Assembly: GCF_019656015.1 (NCBI RefSeq)
Contig: NZ_BPKW01000007.1
Span: forward strand, 1 to 58,875
Length of the DNA stretch: 58,875 nucleotides
Source of the DNA: Leuconostoc inhae
GTDB lineage: Bacteria; Bacillota; Bacilli; Lactobacillales; Lactobacillaceae
Reading direction: 5' to 3'
Position numbers and translations under genes: made by a program
In this document: positions 16,287 through 24,874 of the stretch, piece by piece
Numbering within the stretch: position 1 is the first letter of the stretch
Layout of the letters: each line of letters starts with the position of its first letter
Notes under the pieces: generated by a model
What the model was told of the DNA's origin: nothing
The model's input: only the letters and a program-made list of their open reading frames with translations
Database searches by the model: none

Positions 16287-17437
16287 CGTGTGGCAATATC
16301 CATAATTTGTTGATACAAAACATTAGCATAATGCGCCTCAGAAGCGTATAAATCATCTAAAATGGGGGCACTAGTCATTTGCTTGACAAGTGCATATTGA
16401 CCATCGGGTGCCACCATAGTTAGTAACTGACTAAACCGACTAGCATGATTATTCAAAACGATATCAGCCGTTAAAAGTAATGTTTTCATCACCGTTAATT
16501 TTTGAATTTCGGGCATGTTTTGAAATTTTTTTTGGATGTCACTTGGCAATTTTGGCCCATCAGGATGTGTTTCGAACACATCTACTGCTGTTAAACTCGC
16601 CGTTTGTTGCTTCACGTAACTCATGAACTGTGTAGCAACCAATTGTCCTAAATCGCCAGCGACCAAGTCAAATAGTAAGTCATTTTGATCTTTAATCGGT
16701 AATGCTTGTAATTCAAATAAATTATCTGATACACGTTGCCAAGCACGCGGGGTAGGATTCAAATCTATACCACGTGTCTCTGGATACAATAGTTCAGCAT
16801 TTTCAGCAATAAACTGACGTACTATGGTGTGTATATTTTGACGTTTATTATCACTTTTCCCTGCCCATGATAACCAACCACTGACTGACACAGACATGAC
16901 TAACCGTGTGGTACGATCTTTGATTGCCGCATCAGATGTTTGCACAGCATAATCTGAGTTTTCAAAACCAGACATCGAATCATCTGGATTTTCTGCTAAA
17001 ATAAGATTCACATTATCTGGTAAGATCAAATCATTAATTTGACGTTGTAACACTAGGTTCATAAGCTCACCTTGAACTGCCTGCGAACCACGATTAAACT
17101 CATCTAAAAACCAAATTATCGGTTGCTTCGGTGCTAACTCTGCTTGTTGAATAATTTGAATCAATGTGTGTGTATAACCAAACTTCACATCGGCTAATCG
17201 GCCATAATTCTTTGTCATCAAAAAAGCTGAGTCCGTTAATGGTGGAATCGGAATAGCCAAATCGCCTTTTTCCGACAAAGACACAACAGTTGTAAATAAC
17301 TTAGCACGTAATTTTTTAGCAACATCAAATACTAAAGCTGATTTACCTATACCTGCTTCACCAACAATAGTTGGGACATTCCCCCCTTGTAAGACCAATG
17401 GTACAGCAATTAATAGTTGTTGATATGATAGTGACAT
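16283..17437 (-). CDS. MoxR/CbbQ-like AAA+ ATPase
   Basis: 384 residues. Walker A is GEAGIGKSALVFD (~residues 25-37), Walker B is IIWFLDEFNRG, sensor 1 is LILAENPDD and an arginine-finger region KDRTTRLVM follows. This arrangement matches the MoxR branch of AAA+ proteins, hexameric remodelling ATPases encoded beside VWA proteins. A C-terminal helical region (~200-384) is divergent. AGAGGG precedes the ATG. It is the first gene of the four-gene minus-strand cassette and shares a 65-bp divergent promoter region with the leaderless NAD(P)-binding gene. The client is unknown. Confidence 0.88.
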   Translation of the reverse strand: MSLSYQQLLIAVPLVLQGGNVPTIVGEAGIGKSALVFDVAKKLRAKLFTTVVSLSEKGDLAIPIPPLTDSAFLMTKNYGRLADVKFGYTHTLIQIIQQAELAPKQPIIWFLDEFNRGSQAVQGELMNLVLQRQINDLILPDNVNLILAENPDDSMSGFENSDYAVQTSDAAIKDRTTRLVMSVSVSGWLSWAGKSDNKRQNIHTIVRQFIAENAELLYPETRGIDLNPTPRAWQRVSDNLFELQALPIKDQNDLLFDLVAGDLGQLVATQFMSYVKQQTASLTAVDVFETHPDGPKLPSDIQKKFQNMPEIQKLTVMKTLLLTADIVLNNHASRFSQLLTMVAPDGQYALVKQMTSAPILDDLYASEAHYANVLYQQIMDIATR

Positions 17438-17487
17438 TTATACCCTCTTTTTTTCTTATATCAATTTTACCGCTTCTCAGCGTTTCA

Positions 17488-17503
17488 TGCTAAAATAAAA
17501 GTA
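17488..17503 (+). promoter_or_regulatory. Extended -10 promoter giving a leaderless mRNA
   Basis: TGC then TAAAAT at 17491-17496, followed by 6 nt (AAAAGT) and the ATG at 17503. The expected transcription start is the A of the ATG. No Shine-Dalgarno is present upstream. Confidence 0.65.
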
Positions 17504-18123
17504 TGACAAAACTACTAATTCTCGGTGCTAACGGTCAAATTGCAAAACTTGTTGTCCCTATGTTAGCTAATACCGATACAGAAATCAAATTAACTTCACT
17601 CCATGCACGTTCAGAAAAAGGTATTAAAGGACTTGATGCCGTTAACGAAGATGCCATGATTACAGCACTAAAAGACGTCGATATTGTTTATGCCAATATT
17701 GGTGCGGAAGGTCGTCAAAAAACTGCGGCTAATAGTGTTGTCAACGCTATGCATCATGTAGGCGTCAAACGATTGATCTGGGTCGCTACCATTGGTGTTC
17801 ATAATGAGCTACCTGATGATAAACGTAGTTTATGGGCCAATATTCTTGGTACAACTGACAATGAAAATACGTATATGGGTGACCAAGCCGCAGCTGTTAA
17901 ACGCATTGAACGGTCTGCACTTGATTATACCATTGTGCGTCCCAATGAATTAATTGATGATAATGTCATGCAATCACTCAATGTTGAGACAATACGTGAC
18001 ACAAAAATAGTTGGTGGACCAATTACACGAACCAGTGTCGCAGCGTTCATTACACAAATTATTTTACATCCAGAATCTTACATTGGCGACTCTGTTGCTA
18101 TTTCAGAAAAATTAACAAAATAA
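17503..18123 (+). CDS. NAD(P)-binding Rossmann-fold protein (atypical SDR/NmrA-like)
   Basis: 206 residues. The N-terminal LILGANGQIAKLV is the GxxGxxG dinucleotide motif of atypical short-chain dehydrogenases (NAD(P)H-binding, PF13460 type). DVDIVYANIGAEG and KRLIWVATIGVH fit the next strands, and YTIVRPNELIDD resembles the family's Y-T-x-x-R-P. There is no classical catalytic YxxxK, so it may be a redox sensor or reductase of unknown substrate. The gene has no SD, and a -10 box is placed so that the mRNA would begin at the ATG. It ends at a bidirectional terminator. Confidence 0.82.
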   Translation: MTKLLILGANGQIAKLVVPMLANTDTEIKLTSLHARSEKGIKGLDAVNEDAMITALKDVDIVYANIGAEGRQKTAANSVVNAMHHVGVKRLIWVATIGVHNELPDDKRSLWANILGTTDNENTYMGDQAAAVKRIERSALDYTIVRPNELIDDNVMQSLNVETIRDTKIVGGPITRTSVAAFITQIILHPESYIGDSVAISEKLTK

Positions 18124-18221
18124 AAAAAGTTCAAACAATGAAGGGCTCCAAGAAAGTTAGACATAAATCTAACTAACTTGGAGCCCTTTTATTGTGACAA
18201 AACATAGTTTTGAACTTTTTT
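18123..18221. terminator. Nested bidirectional terminator
   Basis: An outer AAAAAAGTTCAAA/TTTGAACTTTTTT pair (18123-18135 and 18209-18221) encloses an inner GGGCTCCAAG/CTTGGAGCCC stem with a further AGTTAG/CTAACT extension. It separates the converging NAD(P)-binding and PBP genes. Confidence 0.85.
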
Positions 18222-20274
18222 ATTTTGCATCTGGCTTTGCTTCAACATATTGCCAATAAGCATCAATAATTTTAGCAGATATTTTACCATTGGTACCATC
18301 TAGATAGTTATTCATCCCTGGTATAGCCATCGCTATTGCAAATGGCTGACCTGGTGTATAGGCAACCATCGATTCTGTATACGTTTGGTTCCCATTAGTG
18401 ACTGTTTCTGCAGTTCCTGTCTTAGCATGCACTTTTGGCGTTAATTTATGCATATCTGCGCCACCTGTGTTCCAAGCATCAGATCCATTAGCGACACGAT
18501 TCATACCATTCTCAATCGTATCCCACTCACCAGCATCTAATTTAACTTGTCCCTGTATCTTTGGTGTGGCAGTCCAAACAGTTTTTTGTTTATCACTATT
18601 TGGTTGACCTTGTGTGACAGCACCAACAATATGGGGGGCTACAAGATAACCACCATTAGCAATCACAGATACATAGCGTGCCAATTGAAGCGTCGTATAT
18701 GAATCATATTGTCCAAAAGTTTCATATAAATACTTACCTTGTGATTCACCAGTTGTTGCACCACGATAACCAGCTGTTTCGCCATCAATATCAATCCCAG
18801 TTTTTGTCCCTAGGCCGAACTGTCCTAAGCCGTTTCGTAAAGTCTGAAAAGCATCCGAACGTAATCCTAATGCAGATCCAGGGCTATAAGTTTGTCCACC
18901 AATTTTCATACCTAACTGTACAAAATACGTGTTTGATGATCGTTCCAACGCTGTTTCCGCATCAATTGGGGTTGGTACACCTGCTTGGTTCCAATAAGAT
19001 GTAATTGACGGCGTCCCTTGAATTTTGATTGCCTGATCATTTAGTACGGTATTATTTTGTGAAATAACACCCTTTTGAAAACCTGTTGCCAATACTGCCG
19101 GTTTGATAACTGATCCCATGACAATTGCATGGTTAATGTTACCTAATGGATTAGCGGTCTCTTGTCCCGTTGCGTGATTACGATCAACACCAGCCATTGC
19201 GTAAATACCACCGGTATATGGATTAATAACAGTAGCGTACGCACCTTCGACATCACCGCCCGGCAAATTATCTTCAAGTATTTTTTGAACAGCACTTTGG
19301 AAACGCGCGTTGATTGTTAACTTAACATTATCCCCAGCCTGCCCATTATATTTAATTTGAGAAGATTTGATTTGCCCACCGCTACCCGTTTTAACAAGCG
19401 TTTGCGAAGCTGATCCCTTCAAAATAGACTCGTAATCTTTTTCTAAACTTGAATTACCAACTGGTTCATTTTGTGAATAGCCCTGCGCAAGCAGTGTATG
19501 TAATCGATCCTCTGGTAATCCAGTTGCTTCATTAGTAACATTACCGACAAGGGTTTTAAACTCGTTACCTTCTGGGTACTGTCGTGACCAACTCGTGCCA
19601 AGTTTAATACCTGGGAACTCACTTAACCGTTCACCAATTTCAGCTAACTCAGTATTGGTCACATCTGATTCTTTGATAAATGTTGTGGATAGTGTATAGG
19701 CGCCACTCATACGTTGAAAGATCATAGCAGCATTTGGATCGACATTTTTTGCTAAGTCATGCTTTTGTACATATTTCACCTCATAAGCATTAATTTGTTC
19801 AGTAGTTAATGATAATTTATCATTTTTATATTTTTTGGTAATAATTTTAGTTATTTTGTCATTATTTGACTGGTTTGCTAAGTAGAAATCAACTTTCGAA
19901 CGTTCACTGAGTCGCTTAGTATCAATTGTCATAAGCTTACTCAATTTAGTTGCTATTTTACTCATGGTTGTTGACGTCACTGATGTTCCACGTGTAAAAG
20001 TGACCGCTGCTTGTGCCTTATTACCAACAATGACACGCCCAGTCGCATCATAAAACATGCCTCGAGGTGTGTTACCCTTTTCGATGGTTTCGTCATTACG
20101 ATTAACCTCGCTTTGATAATAAGCACCCTGCTTGATCGTCAAAAAAGCTAATTGAACAATCAGTGCAATCATTAAGGTCAATGCGATACCAAGCAGGATA
20201 TTTAAACGCGCAGGCAAATTGGCACTCGCGTTGTTTTTTTTGTCACGATCTTCTAAGTAAGGATTACGTTGCAT
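18220..20274 (-). CDS. Class B penicillin-binding protein (PBP2b-like transpeptidase)
   Basis: 684 residues, a membrane-anchored D,D-transpeptidase that cross-links peptidoglycan. A basic N terminus is followed by a membrane helix (about residues 25-45 of the chosen protein). The PBP dimer domain is next, then the transpeptidase motifs SVIK (SxxK, in VMGSVIKPAV), SSN (SSNTYFVQLG) and KTG (AKTGTAETV). There are no C-terminal PASTA domains. I chose ATG 20274 because GGGG lies 6-9 nt upstream; in-frame ATG codons at 20295, 20292 and 20286 lack an SD. The gene stands outside any dcw cluster, so an elongation (PBP2b) role is more likely than FtsI, but this is not certain. Confidence 0.9.
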   Translation of the reverse strand: MQRNPYLEDRDKKNNASANLPARLNILLGIALTLMIALIVQLAFLTIKQGAYYQSEVNRNDETIEKGNTPRGMFYDATGRVIVGNKAQAAVTFTRGTSVTSTTMSKIATKLSKLMTIDTKRLSERSKVDFYLANQSNNDKITKIITKKYKNDKLSLTTEQINAYEVKYVQKHDLAKNVDPNAAMIFQRMSGAYTLSTTFIKESDVTNTELAEIGERLSEFPGIKLGTSWSRQYPEGNEFKTLVGNVTNEATGLPEDRLHTLLAQGYSQNEPVGNSSLEKDYESILKGSASQTLVKTGSGGQIKSSQIKYNGQAGDNVKLTINARFQSAVQKILEDNLPGGDVEGAYATVINPYTGGIYAMAGVDRNHATGQETANPLGNINHAIVMGSVIKPAVLATGFQKGVISQNNTVLNDQAIKIQGTPSITSYWNQAGVPTPIDAETALERSSNTYFVQLGMKIGGQTYSPGSALGLRSDAFQTLRNGLGQFGLGTKTGIDIDGETAGYRGATTGESQGKYLYETFGQYDSYTTLQLARYVSVIANGGYLVAPHIVGAVTQGQPNSDKQKTVWTATPKIQGQVKLDAGEWDTIENGMNRVANGSDAWNTGGADMHKLTPKVHAKTGTAETVTNGNQTYTESMVAYTPGQPFAIAMAIPGMNNYLDGTNGKISAKIIDAYWQYVEAKPDAK
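19984..19999 (+). other. Degenerate parS-like site
   Basis: TGTTCCACGTGTAAAA matches the 16-bp parS consensus TGTTNCACGTGAAACA except at two positions. It lies in the PBP gene, about 20 kb from parA-parB. Whether ParB binds it is unknown. Confidence 0.3.
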
Positions 20275-20341
20275 GTTTGACCCCATTTTCATCAATAAAC
20301 TACTTATCTAGATTACCACAAATCTCATTTTATCGCTAAAA

Positions 20342-20371
20342 ATACCAAAAAAATTTGGTATATTAGTACTA
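20342..20371 (+). promoter_or_regulatory. Extended -10 promoter, palindrome and leaderless start of the YfhO gene
   Basis: TGG then TATATT at 20359-20364, followed by 6 nt (AGTACT) and the ATG at 20371; no SD. A perfect palindrome ATACCAAA-AAAA-TTTGGTAT (20342-20361) covers the extended -10, suggesting an operator between the divergent PBP and YfhO genes. Confidence 0.6.
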
Positions 20372-22983
20372 TGAATAAAAAAAATATCTTCACATCACCA
20401 TTAGCACTGAGCTTTTGGTTACCATTATTAGTCATGCTTAGTTATTTCATGTATCGTGGTATGTCCCCATTTGGCACAAGTTCTATTCTGACAGTCGATT
20501 TAGGTCAACAATATATTGATCAATTTGCTGCCTTCAAACACACTTTGTTATCTCACCCAAGTAGTTTTTTCTACTCTTTTAGTAACGCTTTAGGTGGTGA
20601 TATGATAAGTGAATGGGCCTACTATTTAATGAGCCCATTTAATTTAATTTATTTAGTTGTCCCACTTATGCAACTGCCAGCAGCTATTTTAATCGTCACT
20701 GTTTTAAAATTTGGCGCTGCTGGGCTATCAATGGCTTATCTTTTAAAAAGTTTAAAGCTACAACAAGGTTACTATATTTCATTATTCGCCATTAATTATG
20801 CCCTTTCCGGTTGGTTTATTGCTAACGATCTTAATTTGCTGTGGCTCGATGCAGCAATTTTATTACCAATTCTTATTTTGTATCTTGAACAACTTTTTAA
20901 GCGTCCCACTTATTGGCGGTATGCACTTATTCTTGGTTTAACGATTATTAGTAACTATTATATTGCCTACATGATTGTTATTTTTATAACAGCCTATTTT
21001 ATATGGCGAATAACTTGGCCAAATCAAATACAGCCGCGTTGGCAAACTTTCAAACGCTTTATAATCGGAAGCCTTATTGGTGGTAGCCTTAGTGCTTGGT
21101 TAATATTGCCAACTTACTACCAACTCAAACTGGGTAAGGCACAATACAATTCTGATTGGTCTTTGAAATTCGATAACAATCCACTAAAACTACTATTAAA
21201 GCTTATACCCGGTAGTTTTGATTTCAATCAAATGCAAACAGGACAAGCAAATTTTTATGTTTCTTCATTTATATTAATTGTATTACTGACTTTTTTTACC
21301 ACCAAAACGTTAAATTGGACAGTTAAATTTGGTGGCACTATTATTCTCATTCTGTTATTTTTGGCGACAACGTGGGCCCCATTAACTTTATTCTTCCATG
21401 GCTTTCAATACCCTGTTTGGTATCCTTATCGATTCAGCTTCATTATCAGTTTTTTCATGATTTATTTGGCTGCACTCTCTTGGCGGCCAAATTGGCGCCC
21501 AAATATAAGTACCATTACCATTATTTTATTGATGTTAGTTGCTTTTACCATTTATGCACTCACAATGAACCAACACATTGCCTATATTAATCAACAAAGC
21601 ATAGCTATTTTTGTTAGTCTTTTTCTACTAACATTAGCACTATTTATGTTTCCACAACATCAACGATTATGGCTACCAATTCTCCTTCTTATAACAACAT
21701 TATCACTGGCTTCAAACGTTATATTATCACTCAATCGTTTTTCTTATCTTACCAACACAGAATATCAAAACAGCATCAAATCTCTCAATATAGCTGATAA
21801 AACGCTTAAAAAAGATAACTCATGGTATCGTGTAGCGCAGACATTTCAACGAACGCGTGGGGATGCCATGATGTTTGATTATTATAGTGGCTCACACTTT
21901 AGCTCGGCTCTACCAAAAACAACCCCTAATTTTTTTGGTGATTTTGGACAGCCGGATGGGGATAATTACGTTGTTTACAGCAACGGTAGTATTTTGTCAG
22001 ATGCTTTACTTGGTATGAAATATATTCTGACGCCAAATGGCGAAGACCATGGCCATGCTGGTGATCCTAGCACACAACTCATTGGCTACCGTCCAGATAC
22101 AGCCAAATATACCTTACAGTCAACTAAGGGCACAAGTAACGTTCTAAAGAACCCATATGCCTTACCTATTGCTTTTTCTGCTAACTCAAAAGCGCTAAAA
22201 ACAACCATGTTGCATAATAACCCCCTACAAAATCAAGGTAATCTTTGGCAAAACCTGTCTGATGACGCAACATCCCCCATTCATGTTGAAAATTTTCAGC
22301 AATCCATCGGAAATAATGTTAATGCGCCAACTGCAATTACAGGTGCCCTATTAACAAAACTAAATAAAACACAGCCTGCCCAGTTGAACTTAAAGTTCAC
22401 CCCCACAACAAATGATAGTTACTATCTCACACTCGGATCAGGATTGCCTATTAAAGAATTTGATTTGTTGATCAATGGTAAGGTCATTACCCAATTCAGC
22501 TCCTATCGTCACACTGTTCTAGTGAATTTAGCGACAGGAGTGAAAAACAAAACCCAAACAGTCACTATCCGTTTTAAAAATACACAATCTCTTGTTTTGA
22601 ACAATGTCACACTTTATCGTGTCGATAATACGCAATTTCAGAAAAATAATCATCAGTTAAAGCAACATCCAATTAAAATCACTAAGCGAAATGAACGTTT
22701 AATATCAGGTGAAATCACCACAACTAAAAAACAACCATTAATTATGACAACAATTCCTGATGCACCAGGTTGGCATGTCACTTTAGACGGAAAATCAGTA
22801 TCACCCAGCAAAGTTGCAAACTATTTTATTGCTGTTAAGACAATTCCCGGTAAACATACGATTCAATTTAAATATACACCGCCACTGTTCTGGTCAGGAT
22901 TGTTTATGTCACTATTCGCCGCTCTTATTTTAATACTAGGCTTTATACTCAAAAAAAAACTTGCAAGAAAACGTTTCACATGA
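20371..22983 (+). CDS. YfhO-family polytopic membrane protein (GT-C-like)
   Basis: 870 residues. About 13 membrane segments fill residues 10-455 and again a last one near 840-862. A long extracytoplasmic domain lies between (~460-840). The early [13 protein letters not shown] and later [12 protein letters not shown] segments fit the YfhO family, GT-C-fold enzymes known in Gram-positive bacteria to glycosylate lipoteichoic acid or similar surface polymers. The acceptor here is unknown. It ends with KKKLARKR on the cytoplasmic side. No SD is present and the -10 lies 6 nt before the ATG, predicting a leaderless message. greA follows 58 nt downstream. Confidence 0.86.
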   Translation: MNKKNIFTSPLALSFWLPLLVMLSYFMYRGMSPFGTSSILTVDLGQQYIDQFAAFKHTLLSHPSSFFYSFSNALGGDMISEWAYYLMSPFNLIYLVVPLMQLPAAILIVTVLKFGAAGLSMAYLLKSLKLQQGYYISLFAINYALSGWFIANDLNLLWLDAAILLPILILYLEQLFKRPTYWRYALILGLTIISNYYIAYMIVIFITAYFIWRITWPNQIQPRWQTFKRFIIGSLIGGSLSAWLILPTYYQLKLGKAQYNSDWSLKFDNNPLKLLLKLIPGSFDFNQMQTGQANFYVSSFILIVLLTFFTTKTLNWTVKFGGTIILILLFLATTWAPLTLFFHGFQYPVWYPYRFSFIISFFMIYLAALSWRPNWRPNISTITIILLMLVAFTIYALTMNQHIAYINQQSIAIFVSLFLLTLALFMFPQHQRLWLPILLLITTLSLASNVILSLNRFSYLTNTEYQNSIKSLNIADKTLKKDNSWYRVAQTFQRTRGDAMMFDYYSGSHFSSALPKTTPNFFGDFGQPDGDNYVVYSNGSILSDALLGMKYILTPNGEDHGHAGDPSTQLIGYRPDTAKYTLQSTKGTSNVLKNPYALPIAFSANSKALKTTMLHNNPLQNQGNLWQNLSDDATSPIHVENFQQSIGNNVNAPTAITGALLTKLNKTQPAQLNLKFTPTTNDSYYLTLGSGLPIKEFDLLINGKVITQFSSYRHTVLVNLATGVKNKTQTVTIRFKNTQSLVLNNVTLYRVDNTQFQKNNHQLKQHPIKITKRNERLISGEITTTKKQPLIMTTIPDAPGWHVTLDGKSVSPSKVANYFIAVKTIPGKHTIQFKYTPPLFWSGLFMSLFAALILILGFILKKKLARKRFT

Positions 22984-23041
22984 TATGCTCTTTTTGCTTA
23001 TTATTTGCAATAAAATTGCAAAATTGAAAGGAATTTGTTTT

Positions 23042-23524
23042 ATGTCAGAAGAAAAAGTATTTCCAATGACAGCTGAAGGACGCAACAAACTACAGGCTGA
23101 ATTGGAAAATCTCATTACAGAGCAACGCCCAGAAATTACTAAAAGAATTCAAATTGCACGTTCATATGGTGATTTATCAGAAAACTCAGAATATCAATCT
23201 GCAAAAGATGAACAAGCTTTCGTTGAAGGTCGCATTCAAACTTTGAAAAAAATGATTGAAAATGCTGAAATTATTGACCCCAATGCAACAGCAGCAGATG
23301 AAGTGTCACTTGGTAAAACTGTAACGTTTAAAGAATTACCAGATGAAGAGGCTGAAACATATGCTATTGTTGGATCAACTGAATCTGATCCTCTAGCAGG
23401 CAAAATTTCAAACGAATCAGCAATGGCTGTTGCGCTACTTGGTAAAAAAGTTGGCGACAAAGTCAACGTCCCATTACCTAGTGGCGATAACATTAGTGTT
23501 GAGATTTTAAAAGTTGAAAAATAA
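23042..23524 (+). CDS. greA: Transcription elongation factor GreA
   Basis: 160 residues, normal length. The N-terminal coiled coil carries the conserved [24 protein letters not shown] region whose acidic tip (D and E of GDLSENSEY) enters the RNA polymerase channel and promotes transcript cleavage; the C-terminal FKBP-like domain begins around residue 85. GAAAGGAA lies 8 nt before the ATG at 23042; an earlier in-frame start would sit in the intergenic region. A TTTGCAAT-AAA-ATTGCAAA inverted repeat at 23004-23022 lies just before the ribosome site. Confidence 0.96.
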   Translation: MSEEKVFPMTAEGRNKLQAELENLITEQRPEITKRIQIARSYGDLSENSEYQSAKDEQAFVEGRIQTLKKMIENAEIIDPNATAADEVSLGKTVTFKELPDEEAETYAIVGSTESDPLAGKISNESAMAVALLGKKVGDKVNVPLPSGDNISVEILKVEK

Positions 23525-23528
23525 TAGC

Positions 23529-23619
23529 TAAAAAAAGACTGACAGTGATGTAGGCAATTAATATCTTAGAATCTATTTTATCTAAAGATATTAATTGCCT
23601 GCTACTGTCAGTCTTTTTT
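23529..23619. terminator. Long bidirectional terminator between greA and the sugar transporter gene
   Basis: AAAAAAGACTGACAGT pairs with ACTGTCAGTCTTTTTT and an inner AGGCAATTAATATCTTTAGA-type stem extends it (23531-23618). T runs occur on both strands for the converging genes. Confidence 0.85.
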
Positions 23620-23688
23620 GATGTGATAATTTAATCATTTACACTATTATGAATAAGCCTTTAGCGATTAAAAATCAAACTCGTTAGA

Positions 23689-24651
23689 TTATACGAACTT
23701 ATTGATGCTACCAATAATAATAGCGCCAATAACAACTAAAATCGTCCCAACGGTAATTAGTTTCATTTGATAGTTAGATTTCTTTTCCCCTAACAAATAA
23801 ATACCGCCAAAGGTTGCTACAATGATACCAAGTTGTGAAAATGTTGTGGCGATAGTTTGACCAACAGCGGGGTTTGCGGCTGAAATAAACATAAAAATAT
23901 TACCGATAGCCCAAACTAGTCCTGTCAGAATATTTTTCCAAGTTGGCTTACCAAACATTTTGTCTGCTTCTTTTAGAACAAAAATAACAATTAAGAATGC
24001 ACCAACAACTTGCCCAATAGCTTGCGGACCAACGATAGCGGTCATATAATCAACGCCATTATTTTTATTCTTAATACCATCTGAAATATAATTAATTTTA
24101 TTCAAAAAATTTGGTAGTACAAAGTAAATCATAAATCCTGCAGTTGAAATTACCAAATACAGTAACCCTTTAGTCATACTTTTAGCTTTTACAGGATCAC
24201 TTATACCCGAATTCAATGCCTTGTCGCGTGCAGAAATCAATGTTGCACCAATCACCACAGCAATAATCGAAATGATACCCACAAGCCACATTTTACCCGT
24301 CTTCCAATCACCCAAAACAATGGCTGCCATCAATGCATTTGTCACTATTTGACCAGCGGTTGATAATGGAATAGCAAGTGATACGCCTAAATCTTTAATT
24401 GCCAAGAATTGACCCGCTGTGCCTATTGCCCAAACTAATCCTGAAGCAATACCAACAGTCCATATTTCAGGACCTATATATGCATGATTTGGTATGACGT
24501 ATAAAACCATTGTGCCTACACCAAATATCAATGCTCCAAATGTCATTCCCAATGTTTGCTGACCGGCTGTGCCACCCATTTTTGTATTAACGAGTCCAAC
24601 AGACCCCCACGCTAATGCTGGCACCAATGCCAAAAGAAATGCTATGTTCAT
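23689..24651 (-). CDS. glcU: GRP-family sugar uptake protein (GlcU/RbsU-like)
   Basis: 320 residues with about 10 membrane helices, arranged as two homologous halves (drug/metabolite transporter superfamily). PALAWGSVGLVNTKMGG, AIGTAGQFLAIKDLGVSLAIPLSTAGQ and the C-terminal ATTFSQLGIIVATFGGIYLLGE are typical of GlcU/RbsU. Glucose or ribose by proton symport is the family expectation; the exact sugar is not readable. AAGGAG precedes the ATG. Two cre sites lie in the promoter, so CcpA carbon catabolite control is very likely. Confidence 0.88.
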   Translation of the reverse strand: MNIAFLLALVPALAWGSVGLVNTKMGGTAGQQTLGMTFGALIFGVGTMVLYVIPNHAYIGPEIWTVGIASGLVWAIGTAGQFLAIKDLGVSLAIPLSTAGQIVTNALMAAIVLGDWKTGKMWLVGIISIIAVVIGATLISARDKALNSGISDPVKAKSMTKGLLYLVISTAGFMIYFVLPNFLNKINYISDGIKNKNNGVDYMTAIVGPQAIGQVVGAFLIVIFVLKEADKMFGKPTWKNILTGLVWAIGNIFMFISAANPAVGQTIATTFSQLGIIVATFGGIYLLGEKKSNYQMKLITVGTILVVIGAIIIGSINKFV

Positions 24652-24707
24652 TATTTACAACTCCTTATCCTGATCATGTTATTTTACATGATTTGTTAAC
24701 AAAGACT

Positions 24708-24777
24708 ATTGTACCTGAATGAAAACGTTTACACAAATTTTTATCATAAATTGTAAACGTTTTCATAATTTATGATA
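24708..24777 (-). promoter_or_regulatory. Sugar transporter promoter with two inverted cre sites and a flanking inverted repeat
   Basis: Minus-strand -10 TACAAT (24708-24713), 17-nt spacer, -35 TTGTGT (24731-24736). One cre site TGAAAACGTTTACA covers the spacer and -35 (24720-24733); its exact inverse TGTAAACGTTTTCA lies upstream at 24752-24765. An 11-bp inverted repeat TATCATAAATT/AATTTATGATA (24742-24752, 24767-24777) brackets the second cre. Confidence 0.85.
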
Positions 24778-24816
24778 GCTAATGACATTTAAAAAATAAT
24801 TCATGATAGCAAAACA

Positions 24817-24852
24817 TTAAAAAAACATCAAGAAATGACATTTCTTGATGTT
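24817..24852 (-). terminator. Terminator of the MltG-like/GH73 gene
   Basis: Stem AACATCAAGAAA/TTTCTTGATGTT (24824-24852 region) with an A run on the 5' plus side that gives a minus-strand T tract. Confidence 0.8.
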
Positions 24853-24874
24853 TTTTTCTATATAAGTAGATTAG

